64,000 nt of DNA, from assembly GCF_001411555.2 (NCBI RefSeq), contig NC_049903.1, positions 16,101,234 to 16,165,233 of the forward strand, in the 5' to 3' direction. The notes below the pieces were generated by a model. That model did no database searches and was not told the DNA's origin. It was given only the letters and a program-made list of their open reading frames with translations. Of the stretch, positions 45,613-56,725 are shown in pieces (position 1 is the first letter of the stretch; each line of letters begins with the position of its first letter). The translations under genes were made by a program, and so were the position numbers. Source of the stretch: Juglans regia (Eukaryota; Streptophyta; Magnoliopsida; Fagales; Juglandaceae).

Positions 45613-47491
45613 TGTAACACCCCATATTTTAGTGTATTTTTATTAATTCAAAAATTTATTCTCTTGTTTTAAATTGTCGGATTTTTAGTGGGTTTATTTT
45701 TATGATTTTTAATTTTGTAAAATTAATTTGATGTGCTTTCTTAATATTAATTATTGTTATGCATTTATATTGTTTTTCATTTTTAAAATTATTTTATTGT
45801 TGGAATTAATTATTTTAAATTTCACTTTATTATTACGTTTAAATTATTTTATTTAACTTGTTGTTTTGAATTTATTTTCGTTGGATCATTTTCGTGACCC
45901 AAGATGTGGGGATTGGATCTCATTTCTTTCCCTCCATTTTCTCTTTCCTCTCTTTTTCTTTTCTTCTTTTATTTTCTTTTTCTTGATTTTTCTTCTCCCA
46001 CTACTTCTCAACCGCGTGATGCCCCCTCCCTCTCTCTCCCCATGCATTGCTTCTCCTCCACCCAGCCCGCCGCCGTGCACCACTGCCCAGCCCACGACCT
46101 TGCCCACCCACCGGCGACCTCCCCCTCCGGTTTTTAGCTCCTCACTCGCCTGCATTCTCCTCCACGCATGGCTTGAAGCTGCGGCGTTCCTTGTGCTCGC
46201 ACACCGCCGTCGCACCACCTCCGGCCACCATTTTTTCACCACTTCATCATCGACCTTATAACAACCCAATGCACCCATTCTTAGCTCCGATCAGTCACCG
46301 GTGAAGCACATTCATCAACATTTTCATTTTGGGCTTTGTGGTCTTCGACCGCCCTCTACGCCGCCACCCACTGCCAACCACCACCACCACTAGCTTAACC
46401 GACATCCCTAAGCCCTACCCTATCAATCTCGGGTCTTGGTTCGTCCCCGTTCAAAAGTGAGTTTTTGAGACCCACGGCCACAGTGTGTTTTGCACTGTTA
46501 CGTTGCTGAGTGCCACTTCTTGCACCTCTGTGATCCTCCAGAAATTATTATATAGCACTGTAAGTATTTTTCCAAATAAATTTTGAGATTTAAATGTATT
46601 TTTGCACTAACTCAGTACATTATCTCGGTGGAGCTCCTCTGGTCACTCGGGAGTGGAATATACTGAGTGACATCCCTTGGATTGTCGCTGGGTGACAATG
46701 GGATCAGACGAGATGGTCTCGTGCCGACTCTGTGGCCCCTCTGCTGGTGGGGGCTAGAGGATGCTTGGCCACGAACGTGTTAGGCACAGAATTGGGCATC
46801 GCTTATTGCGTAGTGGGTGCTTGGCCATGAACGCGTTGGGCGCGGAATTGGGCATCGCTACGAAGTCAAGACGTGCGGATGGTCCCTAGGGGAGATCATG
46901 GTGCATATGGTAATAATGGATTAATGGACTATTTTTTTAGAAAATAGCGTGTGTTGGATATGGATTTTGTGTAAATCATTTTCTTGAAAAATGTTTTACG
47001 GATATGTTTTGGCCAAAATGGGATTTTGGCGTGCATTGGACAAATGAAGTTTTGGGCATAATGCATATTTCATCATATGCATGCATTACTGTTGGTAGCA
47101 TTAATGCATTTGTAATCTCGTGGTTGTTTGGTTTATACTTACCTGCGGTACCGTTTTTGGTAACACATATTTTGATGCAGATGAAGCTGAGGGTGAGCCT
47201 GAGGATTCGGCTCCGCCCGAGGAGTGATTTGGGATCACTCATTTTATTTTGGTACATGTATTTTATTTTATTTTATTTTGGATGACTGTATAACTACTAT
47301 TTAAACATTTTACTAATGTTTAGATTATGTTTAAATTCTGGTGTACTTAGTTGACTTAATCCACTGCGTTGTTATTGTACACTGTTGCATGTACACACAC
47401 TTGGCACTTTCGTTGGGATGTGTGAACGTGTTGTCATCATCCTGGCATCTCGATTCTCGTGTTTCCTTACATGGGGGTCGGGGGCACCACA
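45613..47491 (+). mobile_element. Solo LTR, family A copy 3
   Basis: A 1879-bp unit beginning TGTAACACCCCATATTTTAG and ending GGGGCACCACA. The flanks CGCTA and CGTTA are a five-base duplication with one change. It matches A1 and A2, including a GC-rich leader (46000-46480) that ends in GCACTGTAAGTATT, a splice-donor-like site at 46560. Frames such as 45866-46261 lie inside the leader and are not genes. The element ends 123 bp beyond the stop of the BBE pseudogene. Confidence 0.82.
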
Positions 47492-48345
47492 CGTTAGTTG
47501 CGCATATTAAATAGAAGATCAATAGGTGAAAATAGGTAGAGAAAAAGGCGTTATCGCCGAGTACATGAAATCTTTAATTTAGAGATCATATAGATCTCTA
47601 AATATCACCACTAATCACCAAGATGAAAGAGTCGGAATGCTTTGTTCATTCCTGAAGAATTAGTAGGATCGATCATAGTCTTCACATGAACCAACCTGTT
47701 AAAGATTTTCTTGAAATATTTAGCACCTCATATACTTGCCTGTCTATAGCTTGTCTTGCCTTTGTTATTATTTTTTCCTATGTCAAGGTCCCTATAATTC
47801 GTATATGCAACTCTTGGAGATTTCGAAACATAGGCAGCCATGTAACTGTACAGCCTCTTTATCCAACTTATATGCCGCTCAGATGCTGCAATTCCTTTAT
47901 CTTCCCAATAGATCAAGTATTGGATTTCGTAGATATTAATAACAGCTCTATGGGGGAAAAGAATTGCAGACTCCGAAATTTCACTCATTTTCTACCCATA
48001 GGGAGTAAAGATCAATAATGTTGTTTCTGCCTCTTTCTCATAAAATCTCTCCCAAATCCCTCCCAAGCCAACTTCGGGAATAGGTTCCATCACATAGTCA
48101 GATTTTGCTTCAAAAAAAGGTCTTATTAGGGGAGTCCTGTTTAGTAGAACATCAAGGGATTCACCACTTGGAAATCCGCCAAAGTATAAGACTGATTAAA
48201 TCCAGCTCATTTCAGTGCAATCTTCACTTACCAAACCCAGTTCAGGGAAGCTCTCTTTCATCAATGAAAGGAGATTATCTATCCCGCCGAGATACGAGGA
48301 ACTAAATGAAGCTTGTATTGTCCTCCTTCCTTCTTGGCTTGAATT

Positions 48346-48711
48346 TGTTGAAGTCCATGCCCATGCTTGGGCAGTCCACAATGGCTGCTCAGCGCTCAGC
48401 AGGTAACTGCATTTGCAGTTACCAATTGAATGCAAATTAAATGCATTCATACTGATATTTGCCTATAAATTGAGGCTTCGAGGAAGAGCCTCAAGCACAC
48501 CAAGGAAGAAGAGAAAAGAAGAGAGTTGAGTTGAGTGGAGTGTAATCCTCCTCCTCGGTAATATTTTCTTATGTTCCAATATTTATTAGTGAAGCTCTTT
48601 TCTGTGGATGTAGGCAGTTGCCGAACCACGTTAAATTTTTTGTCACTGAGTGCGTGGGTGTGCTATTTTATTTCCACTTTTATTCATTATGTTTTGTTGT
48701 TTTCCCCAACA
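48346..48711 (+). repeat. 5' LTR of the copia element
   Basis: 366 bp. It has a TATAAATTGAGGC motif at about 48464-48476, the likely LTR promoter. It is shorter than the 3' LTR by a small internal gap. Confidence 0.88.
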
Positions 48712-49183
48712 AGTGGTACAAGAGCAATTACTGGAAGGAGTTTTTATAGAAAACTCATTTTTACTGTGCTGCTCAATTTGCAAATTTGAGCATACCACTG
48801 TGTTCGTCTCATCAAGACAAGAAAAGTGGTGAAAACCAAAGGCTGAACGAACACCGCACGCGCCCCCACGCGCACCTGGCGCCACACGAGCTCCAGAGAA
48901 GTATTCGCGCTTGATGTCCACGCGTTTCACGTTGTACTGACCATTGAAAGGCGCGTGACTTCCATGCGCCTACGCATTTTTCGCTCGCCACACACTGCAC
49001 GCATGATAGAGTTCATGTTTTGGTTTTTTGCTCATCCTTGTGCTATTTGAGTCCGATTTTGATGAAACAAGACTCATTTCCAAAAAAGTCAAGCTTTCCA
49101 GACACATTGATGCTGTTCGTTTTGCAATATTCTACATCAAAGATCTTATACTTGCATTTTTTATTTAGAATCAGTCTAAATCC

Positions 49184-50158
49184 ATGGAGGATTCAGCATC
49201 AGAGGCCACGATAAAGCTAACTACCTCAAACTACAATCTTTGGAGACCTCGGATAGAGGATCTCTTGAACTGTAAAAATCTGTCTGACCCCTTAGAAAAT
49301 GAAGAGAAGAAGCCAAATGAATATATGGATCAAGTGTGGAATAAAATGCATAAGAAGATTATCGGTCAGATCAGGCAATAGATTGACCATAGTGTCTTTC
49401 ACCATGTGGCCCAAGAGACAGATGCATATAACCTTTGAAAAAATTTGGAGGATATGTATCAAGCTAAGACTGCTCGAGACAAGGCCCTCTTAATAAGATG
49501 CCTTGTTAACTTGAAGTTGAAGAGTGACACCACTGTTACCGAGCGCTCTAGCGAGTTTCAAAACCTAGTTAACCAGTTCAGGTCCGTTAAGTTGAATCTT
49601 GGCAATGAAGAACAAGCTCTGCTACTTCTCAATTCATTACCAGACAGTTGGGAGACGCTGGTGGTCTCCCTAAGTAACTCTACTCCAGACGGTACACTTA
49701 CCGTGATTATGGTTAAGGATGCCTTGTTCAATAAGGAGGCCAGACGAAAGGAGATGAGCATGAGTCAATCTCATGTCCTTGTCACCGAGAGTAGAGAAAG
49801 GCCTCAAGGTAATGATAAAGGGAGAAGTGGAGGCAGAAACAGAGGGAAGTCTCAACCACGTGGAAAGTCCAACAATAGCAGGAACCAGCAGACGGGTAAC
49901 ATGAAGTGTTACCATTGTGGCAAAGAATGCCACATGTGGAAAAATTGTCGCAAGTTTTTAAGGGAGCAAGGTCAAAGTAGTAAGCTGAAGAAAGAAGATG
50001 GTGAAACTCTTGTCACTCTTTCGAGAGATGTGGCGATGCTCTCCACCAGTGACGAGACATGTCTACACGTCGCAAGCCATGATGTTGAGTGGTTGGTATA
50101 CATAGCAGCATCATACCACACTACTTTCCATAGTGAATTTTTCACTCATACAAAGTAG
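49184..50158 (+). pseudogene. Copia gag and protease-start remnant
   Basis: MEDSASEATIKLTTSNYNLW and IEDLLNCKNL begin a copia gag (UBN2 type). A stop lies at 49379, and a one-base shift near 49440 leads into LEDMYQAKTARDKALLIRCL and LLLLNSLPDSWETLVVSL. A zinc knuckle CYHCGKECHMWKNC (CCHC type with Cys in place of the usual Gly) follows. The protease start reads EWLVYIAASYH, where the family has an Asp-Ser/Thr-Ala active site, so the catalytic Asp is lost. The frame stops at 50158, just before the internal deletion. Confidence 0.85.
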
Positions 50159-50179
50159 AAAACTTTGGTACGGTAAGGA

Positions 50180-50690
50180 TGGATGTGCTTGTGTTTTGGA
50201 AGAGCTAAACCAGTTTTGGAAGGCTATACTAATTCAGATATGGCAGGAGATCTAGATAGTAGGAAATCTACTTCGAGATTTCTCTTCACCTTTGCAGGAG
50301 GAACTATCTCTTGGCAGTCCAAATTGCAGAAGTGTATCGTTTTATCTACAACAGAGGCAGAATACATTGCCGCAGTGGAGACTAGGAAAGAGATGTTATG
50401 GATGAAGCATTTTTTTCCAAGAACTAGGGGTTAGTTAAGAAGACTACAAGGTACATTGTGATAGTCAAAGTGCTCTAAACTTGAGCAAGAATTCAATGTA
50501 CCATTCCCGCACCAAGCATATTGATATCCGCTATCATTGGATATGTGAAGCGATGAAACAACAGCTGTTGAAACTTGTGAAGATCTATACGAAAGAGAAT
50601 CCAGCGGCCATGCTGACGAAGGTGGTTACAAGTGAGATGCTTGAGTTATGCAAAAACATAGCTAGAATGGATAGCATCTAGGTAGATGGA
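50180..50690 (+). pseudogene. Copia RNase H end
   Basis: Reads CFGRAKPVLEGYTNSDMAGD, LDSRKSTSRFLFTFAGG, then (after a shift near 50412) the HIDIRYHWICEAM part and LTKVVTSEMLELCK. This is the C-terminal RNase H of copia polyproteins, nearly the same as in 1910-2395. Confidence 0.85.
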
Positions 50691-50706
50691 CATGGAATGG
50701 GAGAAT

Positions 50707-51105
50707 TGTTGAAGTCCATGCCCATGCCTGAGCAATCCACAATGGCTGCTCAGCGCTCAGCAGGTAACTGCATTTGCAGTTACCAATTGAATGCAAATTA
50801 AATGCATTCGTATTGATATTTGCCTATAAATTGAGGTTCCCAGCGAGAGCCTCAAACACACCATGGAAGAAGAGAAAAGAGAGAGAGCTAGGACATCTCT
50901 AAGAGAAAATAAGAGAGTTGAGTTGAGTGAAGTGTGATCCTCCACTTCTGTAATATTTTCTTATGTTCCACTATTTATTAGTGAAGTATTTTTCTGTGGA
51001 TGTAAGCAGTTGCCGAACCATGTTAAATTCTTGGTGTCACTGAATGCGTGGGTGTGCTCCTTTATTTATGCTTTTATTCATTCCGCTGTGTTGATTTCCC
51101 GAACA
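50707..51105 (+). repeat. 3' LTR of the copia element
   Basis: 399 bp, TGTTGAAGTCC to CCCGAACA. It carries an extra short block (50870-50905) compared with the 5' LTR, which is also partly present in the LTR at 2423-2803. Confidence 0.88.
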
Positions 51106-51121
51106 GAATTGGCACTAGTTA

Positions 51122-51355
<234 letters not shown>

Positions 51356-52039
51356 CTAGACATCAATCATTTGTGCGTCAATAATAATATCTGTAGCAAG
51401 GCCGTATTTGTGCATCAAGGTGCCATACCCTCCCCCACTAAAGTGTCCATGCCAACACCCACAGTTGGGCAAAGTCCCGCCAGTAAGCCAAAATTTATAC
51501 TTTTCTCGGCAATCCTATAATAAACTTCACCAATAATGGCTCCGGATTCAACCCAAGCCATGCCATTTTCTGCATCAACACTGATTGATCGAAGATTTAT
51601 TATATCGATTATGATAAATGGAACATCAGATACAGAAGAAAGGCCCTCATAATCATGACCACCACTTCTAACTCTAATTTGCAGGCCATGCTTTTGGGAA
51701 CAATTAATGGCTGCTTGAATTTGGGAGACATGAGATGGTGTAACAATGACTGGAGGTTTCAGGGTGGCAGGTGTTGAGAATCTAGGATTTTGTATGGAGA
51801 ATTCCAATACAGATGAATATAAGGAATTGGCGAGGGTGTAAATGACTTGAGAAATTGAGGAGGTGGAGTTTCCAGCATGAAGGGTCAGGCATTGAAGGAA
51901 GTCTTCATTAGTGTGAGCCGATTTAGTTGCCCATAAAAATGAGAAAAAAGTAAAAACAAATTCAAGCACTGATGTGCTAAGAAACTTCATTCTTGTCTGT
52001 GTTTCTGCGCTTGAAATTGGATGCGAGCTTCAGTCACTA

Positions 52040-52305
52040 CAACAGAATGTGTGTTTTGTGACAGAGGAAACTGTCACAAAAAAATGGCAAACCGTCACTA
52101 AACATATTTGGTGATGGTTTGAAACCGTCACCATGACCGTCACCTAAAGTGCGTCACAGAAAATATTTGGTGACGGTTTACTGTTCAACCGTCACAAAAA
52201 ATATTTTTAGTGACGGTTGGAAGTGTTCCGTTCGGTACAACGTTCGAACGTTCCTTTTTTTGTGACGGTTATGAACTGTCACAGAAAATCACGTTCGGAC
52301 GTAAA
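52040..52305. repeat. Outer subterminal GTGACGGT repeats (left, copy 2)
   Basis: About ten GTGACGGTT/AACCGTCAC motifs in alternating orientation directly inside the terminal repeat. Confidence 0.75.
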
Positions 52306-52309
52306 ATCA

Positions 52310-52665
52310 AACGTTCAGACGTTATACCCGACCGATTGGCGTTCGAATGAGAGAAGTTGACGTTTGTTGGATATCGTTCGAATGTATCATATTTACGTTC
52401 TAATGTTAATGCGTCCGAACGTTAATTACAATAAACGTTTGAATATTTGTTCAAACGTAAACGTAAATGTTCAAACGTAGCGCGTTTAATGTTCGGACAT
52501 TATTTCGAATGTAAACGAAGGAGCGTCCGAATGCAAGTTCTTTGTTCGAACGTTAGTTGGTTTAACGTTCGAACGATTCAATTGTATTTACGTTCGAACG
52601 TTTGTTATAGTGTGAACCAACGTTCGAACGATTTTTATTTACATTCGAACGTACAGATCAGAAAT
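52310..52665. repeat. Inner subterminal TTCGAACGT palindromes (left, copy 2)
   Basis: About 20 CGTTCGAACG-like motifs, several changed at one base, at 12-35-bp spacing. Mirror of 32105-32480. Confidence 0.8.
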
Positions 52666-52791
52666 ACTAATTTCATAAAATTTAAAACCAAAATACCAAT
52701 TGTATCATATTACATACCCAATTAACAAGTAACAATGTCTTATAAAAGTAGAAAATTAGATATTAAAACTAGTCAGAAATATTGATAAAAT

Positions 52792-54477
52792 TTATTTCTT
52801 CTTTTTCCCTCGCCCACGGGGATTCTGTTGCAACGACATAACACGCTCCATTTGCACCATCATCTCTCGTTGCACTTGCTCTTGCACTTCACTGCATATT
52901 CTTTCCTACTGGTCTCTCTGTTGGTCCTGCAAACGCGTCTTTAAATGAGACTGTCGTTCTAAGAGAGACTCTAACTCTTGCTGTCTCGACCTCATATACT
53001 CATTCTCACGCCGTGCAGCTTCTAAATCTGCTGTAAGATTATTAATTTGTGAAGCCGATGAGGTTGAGGAGGATGAACATTTATGCTTGATAGATCGTCC
53101 CAAACCTCTTGCCATACTAGACTGCGGCCCGAGCACTTGGGTGAATATGTCTATGTCACTAGGAGAGGATTCCGCAGAAGTCGACTGCATCTCCAACATT
53201 TTGCTCTGCAATTTAAAAGGTAATGATCGTAAATAATTAGTAACGTATTAAAAGAAATAGAAATAAGAAATAAACTATTAAAATGTTCTATAAAAAATTT
53301 ATTTAACAAAATTAACACTGCTTACATAATTATCTGCAGCGACAGGATCCATCCACTCACTATGCTCATTAGTGTGAGCAGCAGCATAGACATGAATGAG
53401 GGAAAAGTTTTCAGGATCATCACGTTTCTAACAAAGAGACAATATTAGCAATTTTAAAAAGATAATGTTAGTACTTATCAGAAAGAATATCAGGAAAATA
53501 AATGAATTCTATAATTTTTTAATTACCATTTTTTCAGCAAGACGGTGGAATGACCTTGAACCGGCACGATGGTGGACAGTCAGAACGGATCTATTCTGTG
53601 CATTTGTAGAACTCAAGTGCTACAAAATATATTAAAAATGTTAATTGTAATATGTATACATATAATGTATAAAACGAATATGAATGTAAATAATTAAAAG
53701 ATATAAATGTAAAATACCTGATAATCTGGAGATGCGAAAAGTTCACAACACTTTCTCCAATCATCTAACTTCATCTGCTGAAAAGGAGACTGCACAGCCT
53801 CTTCCAACGTCTCAAACTTTTTGAAGTGGTCATGACATCGTCCTTTGTGACGTCGGAATAGTGTAGCCATCAACTCATTCACGGTTCTTAAATCCTCGCT
53901 ACGGCCAAAGTCGAGGTCAAATTCATCCTAACAAGGGAATCAGGTAAAAAATATAATATATTAATCTAAGTGAAAAAAATGTACTGAAAAGTAAACTCAC
54001 CAGCACACGACTTCGAATGTGCTCCTTAATCTCATTCGGAACATCTCGCCATGAGCGCACATAAAATGGAGCATAAGCTCGAACTACTGTGCCAATATAG
54101 GAGGAAAGCGCTGCTGCACTATCATCCACTCCTCCAGTGGAATTATCAGGAATTGTGATCTTCAGTTTACCGTGCCTTCTATTTTTTTCAAGAGAGATTC
54201 CACGTGTATAGCCACGACCGCGACGTGCAGATGCATCAACTACATGATAATAATAGATATACTATAATTATAATTATATAGTTATTGAGAAAAAAGTATT
54301 AACTATATATATAATTATCAACGACAATATTTCCTTACTGGTAGGTGTCGACTGGCTGTTGTTCTCTTCTGTGTTAGCTTGATCTTCAGGAACGGATTCC
54401 TCGAGTGGGGAGTCCTCAATGGATTCAGGACTTGGACTTGGCGGAGGCACATTTCTTCGTTGTCGTTTTGGCGGCAT
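52792..54477 (-). pseudogene. Transposase_24-type gene of CACTA copy 2, with a late stop
   Basis: Six exons at 54477-54339, 54239-54001, 53927-53718, 53619-53527, 53427-53326 and 53205-52792 match the intact gene of copy 1 almost base for base (MPPKRQRRNVPPPSPSPES; DEFDLDFGRSEDLR; HHRAGSRSFHRLAEKM). In the last exon a Glu codon has become TAG (52903-52905), after LKTRLQDQQRDQ. This removes most of the C-terminal coiled coil and the GRGKKKK end. The first about 340 residues could still be made. The promoter side faces the DUF4216 exons of the TNP2-type gene, whose 3' end is about 100 bp away. Confidence 0.85.
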
Positions 54478-54578
54478 TCTTTAAAATAATTAATTATATC
54501 AAAGAAAATTAATTAGAAGAAATTATGAAAATTTAAGATATTTTATAGTCACCTATATAAATAAAATATTTAGTACTT

Positions 54579-55479
54579 TTATTCTTCAGATGAATTTTCC
54601 ATGCTTGTTTCAGAATCTCCATCAATAACATCTTCATCATCATCATGCACCTCTTCTTCATCATCTTTATCCACCTCCTGCCCGGATTCTGATTCGTATT
54701 CATCTTCTGACTCGTCTTCTTCATCTTCCTCCAAACTGACTTGAATTGAATGATCATTTAATACAGACGGGTCGAGATGTACGGGTGGGACATCATCTCT
54801 ACACAAGGGGAGCAACTCGAGTGCACCGAGGTCAACAAACAAGTTAATACCCTCTCCATCTTCCTGGTATGCCTCAACAATCGGATTGTCATCTTCATCT
54901 CCACTATTCTCGTAATCTGCACTCGTTCCTGCTTCATATATATTTCGAGGAACAATTTTTTGTACGACTCGCCAAGTTATCTCCCCACTATTTTATTATC
55001 CAGATTTAAAAATTTCACAATATAACATATATATAATTTTAGTTCATACACGTTCTTCAAACCATCCGGGAAATTCTTCCTCGTGTCTTGCCTCTATATT
55101 TTCTACGCCTTCCGTTCTAAGTTTGTCCATGTGGTCACTGTTATAACATGTTGCAAAAGAAGTATATTTTGAGCACAACAATTCTAATTAATTTAAAGAA
55201 AACTATAATTATTCAAATAAATTAAATGACATACCTAAGATAATCATCAATCTCTCGGCAGTTATTTAGCACATACCACCGAACTTTACCCAACTCTCCA
55301 TCAATTAAATCGTAACCTGTTTGTGCACCCAAGGGTCGTACATTCTGGGAAAACACTGATAGCTCACGAGGAGGCGGAGTAGCAAGATCAGCATTTCGCT
55401 CTTGACGACTAAATCGTGTCTCAACACCACGAAGATATAGAGAGCAAAATGTTAACCATTCATCGTGTATATAAATCAA
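54579..55479 (-). pseudogene. TNP2 C-terminal exons (DUF4218 end and DUF4216)
   Basis: Exon-like parts, read leftward: EWLTFCSLYLRGVETRFSRQ, LSVFSQNVRPLGA and RWYVLNNCREIDDYLR (55479-55235, followed by GTATGT), which is the DUF4218 end of CACTA TNP2. Next MDKLRTEGVENIEARHEEEF with PGWFEERV (about 55140-55048). Next WRVVQKIVPRNIYEAGTSAD with FVDLGALELLPLCRDDV (about 54985-54770), which is DUF4216, ending in a long Asp/Glu tail with a stop at 54579-54581. The transposase core (Transposase_21) is missing, so the gene is a fragment. Copy 1 has lost all but the last residues. Confidence 0.8.
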
Positions 55480-55794
55480 TAATATATATTAAATTGTTAC
55501 TTATTAATTCATCAATAAACACCATAAACTCATAAACTATTCACAAAATTCACAAACAATAATCACAATTATTTCAAGAGTAAGCATAAAATCACAACAA
55601 CATGTATAAACATATTGCTAAACATTATAAATATAACAAGCACTCACAAAAAAACCAATAATCTAATTGTCAATAATATTATATAACATCCTAATATATA
55701 ACTTAAACATTTATAATATAATATATTATAGATAAAATTTGGGAAATTAAATTGACAAACGTTCGAACGTAATAATAAGTACGTTCGAACGTTC

Positions 55795-55806
55795 TGTGTA
55801 TATAAG
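55795..55806 (+). promoter_or_regulatory. TATA-type promoter of the Transposase_32-type gene
   Basis: TGTATATAAGGCC lies about 10-20 bp downstream of a TTCGAACGT palindrome (near 55785) and before a GC-rich leader without ATG. It is absent from copy 1, where the deletion removed it. Confidence 0.6.
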
Positions 55807-55920
55807 GCCAAAACCGAACGTCGAAACGACATTTCCAAAACGCATCCATCGTCTTCTCCGTTCTTTGCCGCCACGCCTCCGTCACCGCCGCCGTCAACTC
55901 CGCCACAACCGTCACTAAAA
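55807..55920 (+). other. Non-coding leader exon (5' UTR) of the Transposase_32-type gene
   Basis: GC-rich, with no ATG, ending CACTAAAAG|GTAGGC, a splice donor. The acceptor TTTTCAG is at 56716-56722, just before the ATG at 56726. The intron (about 55921-56722) holds the central palindrome array. Confidence 0.6.
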
Positions 55921-56189
55921 GGTAGGCATTCATCTTTTATGCAAATAACATGTATTTTATTGAGATTTAGATTGAGATTTGGATTGAGTTTTGTTTAAAA
56001 CCGGATAAGTATTACCGGATTTTCAACTTCATTTTCCGGCCACCACGGCCAGTCATTGGCCGAATAGTCACCATAGAAATGTTTCTTGAAGTGTATACTT
56101 CATTTACATGGTGACATTTCGGCATTTAGAACCTTGTAGAGAAATTTTCGAGATTTCAATAATGGCTGAGTCGACTCAGCCATTCTGCG

Positions 56190-56650
56190 TCGAAACGTTC
56201 GAACGTTTCACCAAGACATTCGAACGTACGACGTTTAAATTACAGAGCCGTTACGGCTTCCACGTTCGAACGTTAATCGTCTTACATTCGGACGTGAATA
56301 TTATTAAACGACATACGTTCGAACGTGAATATTTACTTTCGCACGTAAATCACATACGGTCGGACGTTTAATTATAACATCCGAACGTAGTGATTTTCTA
56401 CATTATTCATGCTTCGACGTTCGGACGTTCATATTTACGTTCACACGTAAAACAAATACGTTCGAACGTACATTCGAACGTATTTGTTTACTGCTTATGT
56501 TCGAACGTACATCTGTACATTCGAACGTATTTGTTTTACGTTTGAACGTAAATTTATTTACATTATTTTACGTGCGAACGTATAAATTAACGTCCGAACG
56601 TTTTTATCTTTAACGTTCGAACGTTAAAGATAAAACGTTCGAACGTTAAT
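56190..56650. repeat. Central ACGTTCGAACGT palindrome array
   Basis: About 18 copies of ACGTTCGAACGT or close variants within 460 bp (for example at 56195, 56219, 56262, 56318, 56416, 56459, 56501, 56520, 56614, 56635). They sit in the 5'-UTR intron of the Transposase_32-type gene. This is the same motif as in the subterminal arrays, now in the centre of the element. Confidence 0.85.
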
Positions 56651-56725
56651 GCAGAGCATCTTAAAATTAATACAAAAAAATGCATTATTGTAAATAATTT
56701 TTTTTTCCTTTTCTATTTTCAGGAT

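Larger units (their letters stand above)
48346..51105 (+). mobile_element. Ty1/copia element, internally deleted, both LTRs present
   Basis: LTRs at 48346-48711 and 50707-51105 (TGTTGAAG...AACA), with a perfect target duplication GAATT (48341-48345, 51106-51110). A primer-binding site AGTGGTACAAGAGC follows the 5' LTR, a variant of the initiator-Met tRNA match. A purine-rich tract (about 50683-50705) precedes the 3' LTR. The inside keeps gag, a protease start and the RNase H end. Integrase and reverse transcriptase are missing, with a junction near 50180. It cannot move by itself and is the same family as the remnant at 546-2803. Confidence 0.92.

Noticed and set aside
56190..56650. CRISPR-like repeat array
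   Set aside because: The motif is a short palindrome with irregular spacing and no spacer structure, in a plant CACTA element; binding-site arrays fit better.
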